A DNA stretch of 64,000 nt from Gemmatimonadota bacterium. GTDB lineage: Bacteria > Gemmatimonadota > Gemmatimonadetes > Longimicrobiales > Gaopeijiaceae. The notes under the pieces were generated by a model that was given only the letters and a program-made list of their open reading frames with translations, made no database searches and had not been told where the DNA came from. Position numbers and translations under genes: made by a program. Within the stretch, counting starts at the first letter, position 1, and every line of letters starts with the position of its first letter. The stretch covers positions 1 to 64,000 of the forward strand of contig JAJCZZ010000034.1 in assembly GCA_029262115.1 (NCBI GenBank). The letters are read 5' to 3'. Below are positions 32,201 to 40,594 of the stretch, piece by piece.

Positions 32201-32395
32201 CGAGCCCATGTAGTACGTGCGCGGCCGGCCCACCACGCCCTCGACGGCCACCGAGCGGCCGCCGCGGAAGGGTCCTACGAGTCGCCACTTCATGGCCGAG
32301 ACGTTGTCCTCGTCGAGCCACTCCTGGGCGTCGATGGAGGCAGGGACGACGACGAGGACGGCGACGCAGAGGGTCAGGGGTAAGCGCAGGCGCAT
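29264..32395 (-). CDS. Secreted BNR/VPS10-like beta-propeller protein
   Basis: This 1043-residue protein has a signal peptide ([20 protein letters not shown], cleaved near DAQ) and a long series of BNR/sortilin-like blades (for example [54 protein letters not shown]). A Fn3-like region follows (about 790-880), then a helical tail rich in charged residues (about 890-1043). Proteins of this layout are often annotated as 'glycosyl hydrolase', but I see no known catalytic motif; a binding or processing role at the cell surface is equally possible. A second protein of the same design lies at 53808-56876. An ATG 57 bp upstream (32452) is an alternative start but would spoil the signal peptide. Confidence 0.85.
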   Translation of the reverse strand: MRLRLPLTLCVAVLVVVPASIDAQEWLDEDNVSAMKWRLVGPFRGGRSVAVEGVVGRPRTYYMGSTGGGVWKTTDAGEVWTNVSDGFFKTGSVGAIAVSESDPNVVYVGMGEHAVRGVTTSHGDGVYRSTDAGRTWTHMGLERTRQIARIRVHPTNPDLVYVAAQGSPYGDSEDRGIYRSRDGGASWDKIHYVSETAGAAELSMDMTNPRILYAAYWDHRRSPWEVRSGGPGSGIWKSTDSGDSWTELTEGLPDLMGKIAVDVSRANPDRVFANIEAADEKGGVYRSDNAGATWTQTTSDRVTQTRSWYYMEIFGDPLDENTVYVLNAPMLRSIDAGRTFTPVQVGHGDTHDLWIDPLDSERMILGDDGGAEISFNGGDSWSTLNNQPTAQFYRVSTDARFPYHIYGGQQDNSAIGIASAALGGIGADDFYSVAGCESAYLAFDEDDPRYVYGGCYQGLIDRWDRATGESKPIMAYPYLGLGTYPREQRYRFNWNAPIVASPFDSRVIYHGGNVLLRTDDAGQSWREISPDLTRDQEDLQGAGGGPITNEGAGGENYNTIFYVAPSPHEQGTIWVGTDDGLVHVTRDDGSTWSAVTPPGIGEALINSIEVSPHSPATAWVVATNYKYNDFTPHIFRTDDYGRSWTRTVDGIGDEAWVRVVREDPVRPGLLFAGTEVGLYASANNGASWQPFQLGLPVVPITDLTIRDGDLVAATQGRAFWVLDDLSPLRQLSEPVVNASMHLFEPAPAVQAAFFGGGGPRTGQNPPTGAQIFYAFAEAPDSLVTLEILDAAGQVVRTMATDPEAAGNEDYTSLTKPTAGLNRTAWDFRAEGLPAVEGLVPFGSLQGRVLPPGSYQVRLSHGQDRATVPLRVDPDPRRTAATADYVAQDRFLAEAQQAARDLYRSVIAMRSVREQIDALVADLADHPQVDTVSAVAADLTDGITEWEEQLVQPRQRTFQDVINYVNQLDAQILALIGSVDGTEPPVTAGARERLGDLADEWRTRADERDRLIDEELAAFERLLDALGIPHVILPRIDASGRPIA

Positions 32396-32644
32396 GGCGC
32401 GGCGGTCCGGATTTCGGGTGGGGGTGCGACGCTGTGTGGCCACATCCGTCATGCGGCAGGCTACCGCGAATGGGGCATATTCGGCAATATCGCGAGCAGA
32501 ACGGGGAGTCGACCGAGGCGCCGCCGCCACCCCTCCCGTCGATGAGCATTGCCTCATTTGGCACACCAACGGCCAGACGCACGAGCGGCCGTTCGTGCCG
32601 GCGCCCGAGTACCCACGCACAATCCACCCACCGAACCCTCGCGA
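32396..32644. other. Divergent intergenic region, no gene seen
   Basis: This 249-bp spacer lies between the divergent propeller gene and threonine dehydratase. A relatively AT-rich patch (CATATTCGGCAATATCG near 32478-32494) could hold promoters for both directions. No RNA gene or repeat is evident. Confidence 0.4.
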
Positions 32645-33622
32645 ATGGATCGAAAGGCCTTGACCATCCCGTCGTTCGACCGCGCCCGCTTCGAAACGGC
32701 CCGCGAGCGCATTGTCAGTGCCGTCCACCGGACGCCGCTCCTACACTCGCGCACCCTCAGCGAACGGTTGGGTGTCCCGACCTACCTCAAGTGCGAGAAC
32801 CTCCAGAAGACGGGAGCGTTCAAGGTGCGCGGCGCGCTGAACCGGATGCTCACGCTCACGGATGAGGAGCGGGCGGGGGGTGTGGTTACCATCTCGGCGG
32901 GCAACCACGCGCAGGCCGTGGCGTGGGCGGCTTCGGCGGCCGGTGTGACATCGGTCGTGGTGATGCCCGATGGAGCGTCGACGACCAAAGTCGCGGCCAG
33001 TCGGGAGTACGGGGCCGAAGTCATCTTGCACGGGACCGCGGCCGAGGCATTCGAGCGCGCGTTCGCGCTGGCTGACGAGCGCGGGCTACGCTTCGTCCAC
33101 CCTTTCGATGACGAAGAGGTGGTAGCGGGGCATGGGAGCTGCGCCCTGGAGATCGTCGAGGAACTCCCGGACGTAGGAACGATCGTGGTCCCCGTGGGCG
33201 GCGGCGGTCTTATCTCGGCCATCGCCACGGCCACTTCCACCGTCCGGTCCGGGGTCGACGTGTGGGGCGTCGAGCCGCTCGGAGCGGCCGCCATGACCGC
33301 GAGTCTGGCCGAAGGTCGCGCCATGCACATCGAGGTCGGAACGACGATCGCCGATGGGCTCGCCGCGCCGATGGCCGGCGAACTCAACTTCGAACTGGTA
33401 CGGCGGCACGTGCGGGGCGTCGTCACGGTCGAGGACGACACCATACGCAGGGCGATGTCGCTCCTGCTCGAGCGGACCAAGCTGCTCGTCGAGCCGGCGG
33501 GCGCCGCCGGGTTGGCAGGGCTGCTCCAGGGTGCCATCCCCCATGATACGGGCAGACCGGTGGTGGTGCTGCTCTCCGGCGGCAACGTGGATCTGGGACG
33601 GTTGGGTGGGCTGCTGGCGTAG
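32645..33622 (+). CDS. Threonine ammonia-lyase (biodegradative/short type) or serine racemase-like PLP enzyme
   Basis: This 325-residue fold-II PLP enzyme has the cofactor Lys at 60 in [25 protein letters not shown], the phosphate-binding loop [13 protein letters not shown], and [15 protein letters not shown] near the end. The length matches short threonine dehydratases (TdcB type) without the C-terminal ACT domain of IlvA. These convert threonine to 2-oxobutyrate and ammonia, and serine racemases share this fold and size. No isoleucine genes lie nearby, so a catabolic role is as likely as a biosynthetic one. ATG 32645 gives the normal N-terminus. Confidence 0.88.
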   Translation: MDRKALTIPSFDRARFETARERIVSAVHRTPLLHSRTLSERLGVPTYLKCENLQKTGAFKVRGALNRMLTLTDEERAGGVVTISAGNHAQAVAWAASAAGVTSVVVMPDGASTTKVAASREYGAEVILHGTAAEAFERAFALADERGLRFVHPFDDEEVVAGHGSCALEIVEELPDVGTIVVPVGGGGLISAIATATSTVRSGVDVWGVEPLGAAAMTASLAEGRAMHIEVGTTIADGLAAPMAGELNFELVRRHVRGVVTVEDDTIRRAMSLLLERTKLLVEPAGAAGLAGLLQGAIPHDTGRPVVVLLSGGNVDLGRLGGLLA

Positions 33623-34215
33623 TGAGGTGGGGTGGTGGTGCGGGGGGGCGCGTGATGCGGTCGTGGAGGCGGCGGGAGGGCGTTCCCGGTCGCGACGGCA
33701 CGCCCGGTCGCTCGCCACCGCTCGCCACCCGGCCTCGATTGCTACCGTACCGGCACTATTTCTCGTTTAGATTTAGCGTGATGGAGTCGCGGGTGCCCGC
33801 GTCCTGAACGCACCCCCCGGGATCACGCCCGGTCGCTCGCCACCGCTCGCCGCCCGGCCCCGATTGCTGCCGTACCGGCACTATTTCGGGTCCGGCGTGA
33901 TGTGGTCGCGGGTGCCGTGGACGACTGCTACCGTACCGGCACTATTTCTCGTCTAGCGTGATGGAGTCGCCGGTGCCCGCGTGCTGAACCGCAACCCGGC
34001 TCTCCTCCACCCTCCTGATCGCTTCAGCCGCCCTCCCCATCGCCCAGCCACGCCAACTCAGCCGTCCTCCCGGGTCGCCCCAGCCGTCCCACGCCAACTC
34101 AGCCGTCCTCCCGATCGCCCCAGCCGTCCCGCGCCAACTCAGCCATCCCGGGTCGCCCCAGCCGTCCCGCGCCATCTCAGCCGTCGCCGGGTCGCCTCAG
34201 CCGTCGCTCGCGGCC
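33623..34215. other. Gene-free 593-bp region filled by two repeat families
   Basis: No gene is supported between the threonine dehydratase stop and the egtB stop (convergent genes). The region is occupied by a dispersed repeat at 33701-33957 and a tandem array at 34008-34240. Open frames through the array merely translate the repeat. Confidence 0.7.
33701..33957. repeat. Direct repeats with a conserved CTRCCGTACCGGCACTATTTC core (three copies)
   Basis: The core occurs at 33742-33762, 33867-33887 and 33928-33948, each followed by a GCGTGATG-NN-GTCG tail. Copies one and two extend to about 65 bp of near identity (33701-33765 and 33826-33890), including CGCCCGGTCGCTCGCCACCG. They lie between convergent genes. 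This is repeat-like intergenic DNA of unknown origin, possibly a REP-type element, but no transposase is near. Confidence 0.75.
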
Positions 34216-34240
34216 TCAGGCGTCCCGCGCCAACCGGATG
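34008..34240. repeat. Tandem array (about 40-bp higher-order unit) continuing from the 3' end of egtB
   Basis: Read on the minus strand, units of about 19-22 bp alternate: CTGAGTTGGCGCGGGACGG and CTGGGGCGACCCGGGAGGACGG, about five and a half pairs, with decay toward 34008. The first unit overlaps the end of egtB (the sequence coding LARDA and its TGA). This looks like local tandem duplication seeded by the egtB 3' end. It is not a CRISPR: there are no unique spacers. Confidence 0.8.
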
Positions 34241-35517
34241 CCGCTGAACTGCCACCGGGTTCCAGCCGGGAAGAAGTTTCGGTAGGTCGCCCGGATGTGA
34301 TCCCGCGGGGTCGCGCACGAGCCGCCGCGCAGCACGATCTGGTTGCACATGAACTTGCTGTTGTACTCGCCGAGCGGGCCCTCCGGGGGCCGGTACCCGG
34401 GGTACGACGAATACGCGCTGGACGTCCACTCCCAGACGCCACCGAGCATCTGCGTGGGCACGTCCCGACCCTGACCGCCTGGGGCCGCCGGGTGCAGGCG
34501 CGACATATCCAGGAACGTTCCGTCCCGGGCGGCGCTCACGCCGAACAGCTCCCACTCCTGCTCGGACGGAAGCCGCGCGCCCGCCCACGAGGCATAGGCG
34601 TCCGCCTCGTAGAGGCTGACGTGACACACCGGTTCCGCGGGGTCCACGGGACGGAGCCCCGCCGCCGTGAAGACCGACCACGACCCGTCGTCTCCCTTCT
34701 GCCAGTAGAGAGGCGCGGACCACCTCTCGCGACACACGGTAGCCCACCCATCCGAGAGCCAGTGGGCCGGGTTGTCGTACCCGCCGGCGTCCATGAACTC
34801 CAGGAACTCCCCGTTGGTCACGGGGCGCGACGCCAGCGAATACGGCTGGACCAGCGCCTGATGCCTCGGCGTCTCGTTGTCGTAGGCGAAGCCGGGGCCG
34901 GAATGGCCGATGTCCACCAGGCCGCCATCGCGCGACAGCCATCGCAACTCCGGGACGGGAGCGCCCGTCGACGAAGCGGAGGGATCCGTCACGAACGCGG
35001 GAAGTAGCGGGTTGCGGGACAGCAGGTATTTGAAGTCCGTGATCATGAGCTCCTGATGTTGTTGCTCATGGTTCAGGCCGACTTCGATGACTTCAGCCAG
35101 CTCATGGGAGGTCCCGTCGGACAGGACTTGCTCCATGGCGGCATCGACGTGCGCGCGGTAGGCGGTCGTCTCCGCGACCCCCGGTCGGGTGATGAGGCCG
35201 CGCTCGACGCGAGAGTGCTGCTTGCCGATCGAGTTGTAGTAGGAGTTGAACAGCACGCGGAAAGCCTGATTGAACGGCTGGTAGCCCTCGATGGCCTCCT
35301 CGAGAACCATGGTCTCGAAGAACCACGTCGTGTGAGCTCGGTGCCACTTCGCCGGGCTCGCGTCGGGCATGGCCTGGACCGTCTGGTCCTCCGCCGACAT
35401 CAGGGCCGCAATGGCCTCCGTCGTGGCGCGGATCGCGCGATACCTGTCGAGGAGGTTGGACGTCGGGTCCTCGTGCGTGTCTCGCGGTGCGATATGCGTC
35501 GGGGTATGCAGGGCCAT
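34216..35517 (-). CDS. egtB: Ergothioneine biosynthesis protein EgtB (iron-dependent sulfoxide synthase)
   Basis: This 433-residue enzyme joins hercynine with a thiol substrate (gamma-glutamylcysteine or cysteine) using oxygen. The N-terminal DinB-like domain supplies the iron site: His in KWHRAHTTWFFET (about 58-70) and NHEQQHQELM (His150, His154). The C-terminal domain is of the formylglycine-generating/FGE-sulfatase fold (RPVTNGEFLEFMDAGGY, LPSEQEWELFGVSAARDG, GGVWEWTSSAYSSYPGY, VLRGGSCATPRDHIR). The start ATG overlaps the egtD stop (TGATG), so both are co-translated. EgtC is absent nearby, so the system may use cysteine directly as in EgtC-lacking pathways. The 3' end merges with a tandem repeat array. 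Confidence 0.94.
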   Translation of the reverse strand: MALHTPTHIAPRDTHEDPTSNLLDRYRAIRATTEAIAALMSAEDQTVQAMPDASPAKWHRAHTTWFFETMVLEEAIEGYQPFNQAFRVLFNSYYNSIGKQHSRVERGLITRPGVAETTAYRAHVDAAMEQVLSDGTSHELAEVIEVGLNHEQQHQELMITDFKYLLSRNPLLPAFVTDPSASSTGAPVPELRWLSRDGGLVDIGHSGPGFAYDNETPRHQALVQPYSLASRPVTNGEFLEFMDAGGYDNPAHWLSDGWATVCRERWSAPLYWQKGDDGSWSVFTAAGLRPVDPAEPVCHVSLYEADAYASWAGARLPSEQEWELFGVSAARDGTFLDMSRLHPAAPGGQGRDVPTQMLGGVWEWTSSAYSSYPGYRPPEGPLGEYNSKFMCNQIVLRGGSCATPRDHIRATYRNFFPAGTRWQFSGIRLARDA

Positions 35518-36527
35518 CAGTCCGTCTCCACGTCCGTGTCGTCTTTCTTCCGTCCAAGGACGAGCGCGTAGAAGCCCTCGTCGTCTTCTGCCCATCGGTC
35601 GATGACCAGGCCCGCTTCATCGAACATCCGGCAGATGCGGGTCCGGTCGTACTTGTGGCTCAACTCCGTGCGGATACTCTCACCCTCGGCGACGTGGATG
35701 GTGCCACCACCCGGAATGGTCGCGACCTGATCGGACCGAGCGACGAGGTGGATCTCGATCCGCTCCTCGACCGGGTCGTAGAACGCGTTGTGCTCAAAAC
35801 CATCGACGTCGAAGTCCGCGTCGAGCTCCCGATTGAGGACGCGGAGAACATTGTGGGTGAACTGAGCCGTCACGCCGGCACGGTCGTTGTAGGCGAGTTC
35901 CAGCCGCTCCCGGGACTTGTACTCACCCGGCGTCCGATCCGCGCCCAGGAGGAACCGGTCGCCCGGCTTCATCTGCACCGCGATCCGTCGAAGGAGCGAA
36001 GCGGCCTGGGCCTCCTCGAAGTTGCCGATGGTCGACCCGAGCAGCGCGTACCACGTCCGGTTGGGCGGATGCACGGGCAGGTCGAACTCGCACGTCATAT
36101 CAGCAACGGCCGGTTCCACGGTCAGCTCCGGGTACTCGTCACGGAGGGCGGTCGCGACCTCCTGGAGGAAGTCGCCACTCACGTCCACGGGCATGTAGGT
36201 GTTTCCACCGCCCTCGGACTCCATGGCGTCGAGCACGACCCGGGACTTCCGGGCGCTCCCTGCCCCGAGCTCCACGAATCCGCGTGGGCGCAACTCCGCG
36301 ACCCACCCGGGGATTACGCGTTCGAGGAGCGCCTGTTCTACGCGTGTGGGATAGTACTCGTCCGTCCTCGTAATCTCTTCGAAGAGCTCCGACCCTCGCG
36401 TGTCGTACAGGTACTTTGGCGACAATTCCTTCTGTGGCCTGCACAGGCCTTCCACCACATCGCGAAGCATGCCTTCATCGACATGGATGGTCGGGGCGGC
36501 CCCCAGGTGATCCGTAGCTTCACTCAT
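35517..36527 (-). CDS. egtD: L-histidine N-alpha-methyltransferase EgtD
   Basis: This 336-residue AdoMet enzyme trimethylates histidine to hercynine, the first step of ergothioneine synthesis. Family blocks are KYLYDTRGSELFEEITRTDEYYPTR, the AdoMet loop VELGAGSARKS (about 85-95), YMPVDVSGDFLQE, LGSTIGNFEEAQA and LLGADRTPGEYKSRERLELAYND. It is the first gene of the egtD-egtB operon and diverges from the disulfide reductase gene. The 113-bp spacer carries a 14-bp palindrome, a candidate shared operator. Confidence 0.95.
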   Translation of the reverse strand: MSEATDHLGAAPTIHVDEGMLRDVVEGLCRPQKELSPKYLYDTRGSELFEEITRTDEYYPTRVEQALLERVIPGWVAELRPRGFVELGAGSARKSRVVLDAMESEGGGNTYMPVDVSGDFLQEVATALRDEYPELTVEPAVADMTCEFDLPVHPPNRTWYALLGSTIGNFEEAQAASLLRRIAVQMKPGDRFLLGADRTPGEYKSRERLELAYNDRAGVTAQFTHNVLRVLNRELDADFDVDGFEHNAFYDPVEERIEIHLVARSDQVATIPGGGTIHVAEGESIRTELSHKYDRTRICRMFDEAGLVIDRWAEDDEGFYALVLGRKKDDTDVETD

Positions 36528-36590
36528 GCGATGTTCGGTCGGAGGGCGTCAGGGACGAGGAATCCCGCCCGAAAACACAATGGATGGGCG

Positions 36591-36604
36591 GGAACGATCG
36601 TTCC
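36591..36604. promoter_or_regulatory. Perfect 14-bp palindrome in the egtD/reductase divergent promoter region
   Basis: GGAACGATCGTTCC is fully self-complementary and lies 36 bp before the reductase ATG and 63 bp from the egtD start. A dimeric regulator could use it to control both transcription units. No regulator gene is adjacent, and I do not recognise the motif. Confidence 0.55.
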
Positions 36605-36640
36605 GCCGCCCTTACTTCTCGTCTCAATCGTGCGGATATC

Positions 36641-38014
36641 ATGAAACAACCGGATATCGTGATCATCGGGAGCGGCCAGGCGGGCGTGCCGCTGGCGACT
36701 CGGCTCGTGGCGGCAGGGCGTCGAGTGGTCCTGGTCGAGCGAGACGCGCTGGGGGGCACTTGCGTCAACACGGGCTGCACTCCCACGAAGACATTCATCG
36801 CCAGCGCCGAGGCCGCGCATCGGGCGCGCAAGGCCTCTCGTCTGGGTGTGAACACGGGAGACATATCAGTCGACTTCCCTGCGGTGGTGGCTCGGAAACG
36901 CGATGTGGTCGAGACGTGGCGGGAGGGCGTCCAGTCCAACCTCCAGGACGCTGGAGACGCGCTGGTCCTGCTCCGAGGAGATGCCCGGTTCAGCGGGCCC
37001 CGGACCGTCACGGTCGGTGGAGACTCCGTTTCCGCGGACGTGATCATCGTTAACACCGGAGGACGGCCCGCGGTCCCTCCGATCGACGGACTCGACGACA
37101 TCCCGTGGCTGGACAACGCACGGGCGATGGATCTGGACGCCCTTCCCAGCCATCTGGTGGTGCTCGGCGGCGGGTACATCGGGTGCGAACTCGGTCAGGC
37201 GTTCCGCCGCTTCGGGGCGGAGGTGACCATCGTCGACAAGAACGACCACCTGATGAGGCGAGAGGACGTCGACGTGTCGGAGGCGCTGGAAGACGCCTTC
37301 CGCGAGGAGGGGATCTCCCTCCGCTTCGGGGCTCGCGCGACCCGTGTCGAGCGGACGGACGGAGGAGTCCGCCTGTACCTCGACGAGGGGGATCCGGTGG
37401 ACGGATCCCACCTGCTCGTCGCCACGGGGCGGCGGCCGAGCACGGACGGCCTCGGCTGTGACGCCGCGGGGATCGACCTCGACGCCTCGGGCCACGTCGT
37501 CGTCGACGATGGGTACGCGACGAGTGCGGACGGCATCTATGCCGTGGGAGACGTCACCGGCGGCCCTCAGTTCACCCACGTTTCGTGGGACGATCACCGG
37601 ATCCTGTTCGACATCCTCGAGGGGACGCGCTCGGGTGGACGGAGCGGGCGCGTTGTCCCGTATGCCGCGTTCACCGACCCACCGATCGGTCGGGTGGGTT
37701 GGTCGGAGCGTGAGGCGGAGGAGTCAGACACTCCCTACTCGGTGGGGACGCTCCCGTTCAAGATGGTCGCCCGAGCGTACGAGACGGATCGCACGGCGGG
37801 GCTGATCAAGGTCGTCATCCAGGACGGCACCGACCGCATCCTCGGCGCGACCGTCGTGGGCGCCGAGGCCGCAGAACTGGTGACCGTGTTCCAGGCCCTC
37901 ATGCTCGCCGGGGCTCCGGTGACGGACCTCGTACGCGGCCAGATGATCCACCCGGCCTTTGTCGAAGGACTCCAGTCTGCGGTCATGACGCTGCCACGCT
38001 TTTCCCTCGGATAG
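36641..38014 (+). CDS. Flavin-dependent pyridine nucleotide-disulfide oxidoreductase (MerA/lipoamide-dehydrogenase-like)
   Basis: The product has 457 residues. The FAD motif is VIIGSGQAGVPLATRL (about 7-22), and the redox-active cysteines are Cys41 and Cys46 in GGTCVNTGCTPTK. The NAD(P) motif VVLGGGYIGCELGQAF and the C-terminal dimerisation domain are present, with HPAFVEGLQSA in place of the usual His-Pro-Thr of glutathione reductases. It lacks the extra Cys pair of mercuric reductases. It diverges from egtD and is followed 2 bp later by the ABC ATPase gene. A role in reducing an oxidised thiol such as ergothioneine disulfide is suggested by context only; dihydrolipoamide or mixed disulfides are alternatives. 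Confidence 0.85.
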   Translation: MKQPDIVIIGSGQAGVPLATRLVAAGRRVVLVERDALGGTCVNTGCTPTKTFIASAEAAHRARKASRLGVNTGDISVDFPAVVARKRDVVETWREGVQSNLQDAGDALVLLRGDARFSGPRTVTVGGDSVSADVIIVNTGGRPAVPPIDGLDDIPWLDNARAMDLDALPSHLVVLGGGYIGCELGQAFRRFGAEVTIVDKNDHLMRREDVDVSEALEDAFREEGISLRFGARATRVERTDGGVRLYLDEGDPVDGSHLLVATGRRPSTDGLGCDAAGIDLDASGHVVVDDGYATSADGIYAVGDVTGGPQFTHVSWDDHRILFDILEGTRSGGRSGRVVPYAAFTDPPIGRVGWSEREAEESDTPYSVGTLPFKMVARAYETDRTAGLIKVVIQDGTDRILGATVVGAEAAELVTVFQALMLAGAPVTDLVRGQMIHPAFVEGLQSAVMTLPRFSLG

Positions 38015-38016
38015 CC

Positions 38017-38781
38017 GTGCCCACCGCCTCAGATCTCGTCCGCCAGCAGAACGACACCGAACACCTCGCCGCTCGTGCCGCCAGCAAGCGCTACGGGACC
38101 GTCCAGGCGCTCCACCCTGTCGACCTGTCCGTGGACCGTGGCGAACGGACCGCGCTTGTCGGGGAAAGCGGGTCGGGAAAGACCACGCTTCTCAGGATGT
38201 TCAACCGGATGGTCCAGCCGGACGCCGGACAGATCCGCGTCCGAGGGGCGGACGCCGGCGCGACCGACCCGGTGACGCTGCGCCGTAGCGTGGGCTACGT
38301 CCAGCAGGAGGGCGGCCTCCTCCCGCACTGGACCGTCCTGCGCAATGCCGCGCTGGTTCCGGATCTCCTGGGGATGGCGGATCCGGAGGAGCGGGCGCGC
38401 GCGGCCCTCGATCGCGTGGGTCTGCCCCCCGCCGACTTCGGGAAGCGATGGCCCCGCCGGCTGTCGGGTGGACAGCGCCAGCGGGTCGCGCTGGCCCGGG
38501 CAATCGCGGCAGAGCCGGACATCGTGCTGCTCGACGAGCCGTTCGGGGCGCTCGACGCCATCTCCCGCGCCCGGCTCCAGGACACCTTCGGGCGCCTCGT
38601 GGGAGAGTTGGGCGTGACCGTGGTGCTCGTCACCCACGACCTCGATGAGGCCTTCCGCCTGGCCGATCGCGTGGCGGTCATGCGGGAGGGACGGATCGAA
38701 CAGATCGGCACGCCGTCCGACCTACGGGCTCGGCCGGGCACCCCGTACGTGGAAACCCTGTTGCGGATGGCCGCCCGATGA
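38017..38781 (+). CDS. ABC transporter ATPase, OpuCA/EgtV-like
   Basis: This 254-residue ATPase has Walker A GESGSGKT (49-56), a Q-loop near VGYVQQEGGLLPHWTV, signature LSGGQRQRVALARAI, Walker B IVLLDEPFGALDA and the switch His in LVTHDLDEA. It is of the ProV/OpuCA type but lacks C-terminal CBS domains, like EgtV and some OpuC ATPases. GTG 38017 starts 2 bp after the reductase stop, and its stop overlaps the permease gene as ATGA. With the downstream fused permease it forms a complete importer. The OpuC family imports quaternary ammonium compounds (glycine betaine, choline, carnitine); hercynine and ergothioneine are betaines too. Confidence 0.9.
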   Translation: MPTASDLVRQQNDTEHLAARAASKRYGTVQALHPVDLSVDRGERTALVGESGSGKTTLLRMFNRMVQPDAGQIRVRGADAGATDPVTLRRSVGYVQQEGGLLPHWTVLRNAALVPDLLGMADPEERARAALDRVGLPPADFGKRWPRRLSGGQRQRVALARAIAAEPDIVLLDEPFGALDAISRARLQDTFGRLVGELGVTVVLVTHDLDEAFRLADRVAVMREGRIEQIGTPSDLRARPGTPYVETLLRMAAR

Positions 38782-40466
38782 GGCGCCTCTCGACGGTGAT
38801 CGCCGCCGGGGCGCTCCTCCTGCCCGGATCGGCCCACGGACAGGACCGGACCGGCGCCGTCGACCGCACGTCCCCGCGCGCCGTCTCTTCCGACCCGATC
38901 GTGGTCGGTTCGAAGCCGTTCGCGGAGAGCTTCGTCCTGGCCGAGATCTTCGCCCAACTGCTGGAGTCGCGGGGCATCCGCGTGGACCGCAGGCCCGGTC
39001 TCGGCTCCACAGAGATCCTCTTTCAGGCGGTCCGGCGGGGCGACATCGACGTCTACCCGGAGTACACCGGTACCGGTCTGCTCGCCGTGCTGGGAGAGGA
39101 CCCACCGCGCGATCGACGGGCGGCGTATCGGCGGGTTTCCGCAGCCTTTCGGGAGCGGTGGGACGCCCGTTGGCTTCCACCTCTCGGCTTCCAGAACACC
39201 TATGCCATTGCCGTCCGACCCGAGACGGCGGATTCGCTCGGGCTTCGCACTCTGTCCGACCTGGCCGCCGTGTCGCCTCGGCTGACGGCCGGGTTCACAC
39301 CGGACTTCATCGGCCGGCCCGACGGCTTGGAGGGCCTGCGCACGACCTACGGGATCGACCCGGGTGACGTGCGCAGCCTGCTGCAGGCCGTGAAGTACGA
39401 AGCGCTGGCCGCCGGTCGGGTGGACGTGATCGACGGGTACGGCACCGACGGGCTGATCGCCCGGTACGGGGTGACCGTCCTGGAGGACGATCTCCTGTTC
39501 TTCCCACCCTACGATGCCGCCCCGCTCATGAACGGGACGACGGCCCGGGACCGTCCGGACGTGGTGGCGGCCTTGTCCGAACTGGCCGGCCTCATGGACG
39601 AAGCGTTCGTCCGCGGCCTCAACCAGCGCGTCGAAGTGGACGGCGAGCCGGTCGAGGCCGTCGCGCGTTCCGCGCTGGCGTCGCTCGGGCTGATCGAAGC
39701 GGACCCGGGCGGCGCGAATGCAGGGGGCGGAGTCGGCGGAGCCCAGGGCGGCGGACCGAGGGGCGGCGAGGCTGGCGCCTCGGACGGAGGGGACGAGCGA
39801 GGGAACGGGCTGGCCGTGGGCGGACGCACCGCCCGCCCGGGCCTCGTCGCCTACCTGTGGGGGCGCCGCGTCGAGACGCTCCGGCTGGTCCGTCAGCACC
39901 TCGTCCTGGTGGGGCTGTCGCTGGTGGCCGCCATACTCGTCGCGGTGCCGCTCGGCCTGGTGTTGGAGCGCACGCGGGGCGCGGCGGAAGGCGTCATCCG
40001 CGGCGTGGGCGTGCTCCAGACCATCCCCTCGATCGCGCTGCTCGCGTTCATGATTCCGGTTCTCGGGATCGGGGTGGCTCCGGCCGTGGCCGCCCTCTTC
40101 CTCTACTCCCTCTTCCCGATCGTGCGCAACAGCTACTCGGGTGTCCGGGACGCCGACCCGGTGGCGGTCGAGGCGGGCCGAGCGCTCGGGATGACCGACG
40201 CGCAGCTTCTCCGGGACGTTCGCCTCCCCCTCGCCGCCCCCGTGATCATGGCCGGAATCCGCACGGCGGCCGTCATCAACGTGGGCACCGCCACACTGGC
40301 CGCCTTCATCGGTGCGGGCGGTCTGGGAGATCCCATCGTGGCCGGCCTGGCCCTGACCGATTCGCACCTCGTTCTCGCGGGGGCGATCCCGGCGGCCGTC
40401 CTGGCTCTGGTCGTCGACGCGGTCCTGTCCGGGGTGGAGCGCGCCGTGACGCCGAGAGGGTTGTAG
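38778..40466 (+). CDS. Fused substrate-binding and permease protein of an EgtU/OpuC-like importer
   Basis: The product has 562 residues. A signal peptide (1-21) is followed by an OpuC-type binding domain (about 40-305: VVGSKPFAESFVLAEIFAQL, GLGSTEILFQAVRRGDIDVY, PEYTGTGLLAVLG). A Gly-rich linker follows (310-350), then a permease domain with about five or six membrane helices (355-560; AVEAGRALGMTDAQLLRDVRLP is the ATPase-coupling loop). Known EgtU proteins of ergothioneine importers are also fusions of these two domains, but with the permease first; here the binding domain comes first. Its place next to egtB/egtD makes ergothioneine or hercynine the best substrate guess. Betaine import for osmoprotection is the main alternative. 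Confidence 0.88.
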   Translation: MRRLSTVIAAGALLLPGSAHGQDRTGAVDRTSPRAVSSDPIVVGSKPFAESFVLAEIFAQLLESRGIRVDRRPGLGSTEILFQAVRRGDIDVYPEYTGTGLLAVLGEDPPRDRRAAYRRVSAAFRERWDARWLPPLGFQNTYAIAVRPETADSLGLRTLSDLAAVSPRLTAGFTPDFIGRPDGLEGLRTTYGIDPGDVRSLLQAVKYEALAAGRVDVIDGYGTDGLIARYGVTVLEDDLLFFPPYDAAPLMNGTTARDRPDVVAALSELAGLMDEAFVRGLNQRVEVDGEPVEAVARSALASLGLIEADPGGANAGGGVGGAQGGGPRGGEAGASDGGDERGNGLAVGGRTARPGLVAYLWGRRVETLRLVRQHLVLVGLSLVAAILVAVPLGLVLERTRGAAEGVIRGVGVLQTIPSIALLAFMIPVLGIGVAPAVAALFLYSLFPIVRNSYSGVRDADPVAVEAGRALGMTDAQLLRDVRLPLAAPVIMAGIRTAAVINVGTATLAAFIGAGGLGDPIVAGLALTDSHLVLAGAIPAAVLALVVDAVLSGVERAVTPRGL

Positions 40467-40487
40467 CGGCCGCGGCACCTCACTCGG

Positions 40488-40594
40488 GAGCGAGTGGCCG
40501 GAAGCGGTGGTCGCCGCTGGCTACCGCTTCGCGGGATGGCCACGTACCGAAAGACCGAGCGAGCGGCCGGAAGCGGTGGTCGCCGCTGGCTACC
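40488..40594. repeat. Two 37-bp direct repeats forming hairpins between convergent genes
   Basis: GCGAGYGGCCGGAAGCGGTG and the following TCGCCGCTGGCTACC occur near 40489-40525 and 40558-40594. Each copy contains the short stem AGCGG-TGGTCG-CCGCT. The second copy includes the mscS stop. They lie between the 3' ends of the importer gene and the MscS gene and could act as transcription barriers, but there is no T tract. Confidence 0.65.

Noticed and set aside
33942-34175. A 77-codon minus-strand frame with MARDGWGDPG-like repeats
   Set aside because: It only translates the tandem array downstream of egtB; no start signal or family.
34008-34240. Possible CRISPR array
   Set aside because: The units are contiguous and alternate in two types; there are no unique spacers of constant length and no cas genes.
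38295-40478. A 727-codon minus-strand frame through the importer genes
   Set aside because: It lies opposite the ABC ATPase and fused permease, both with clear motifs; the translation is low-complexity Arg/Gly/His.
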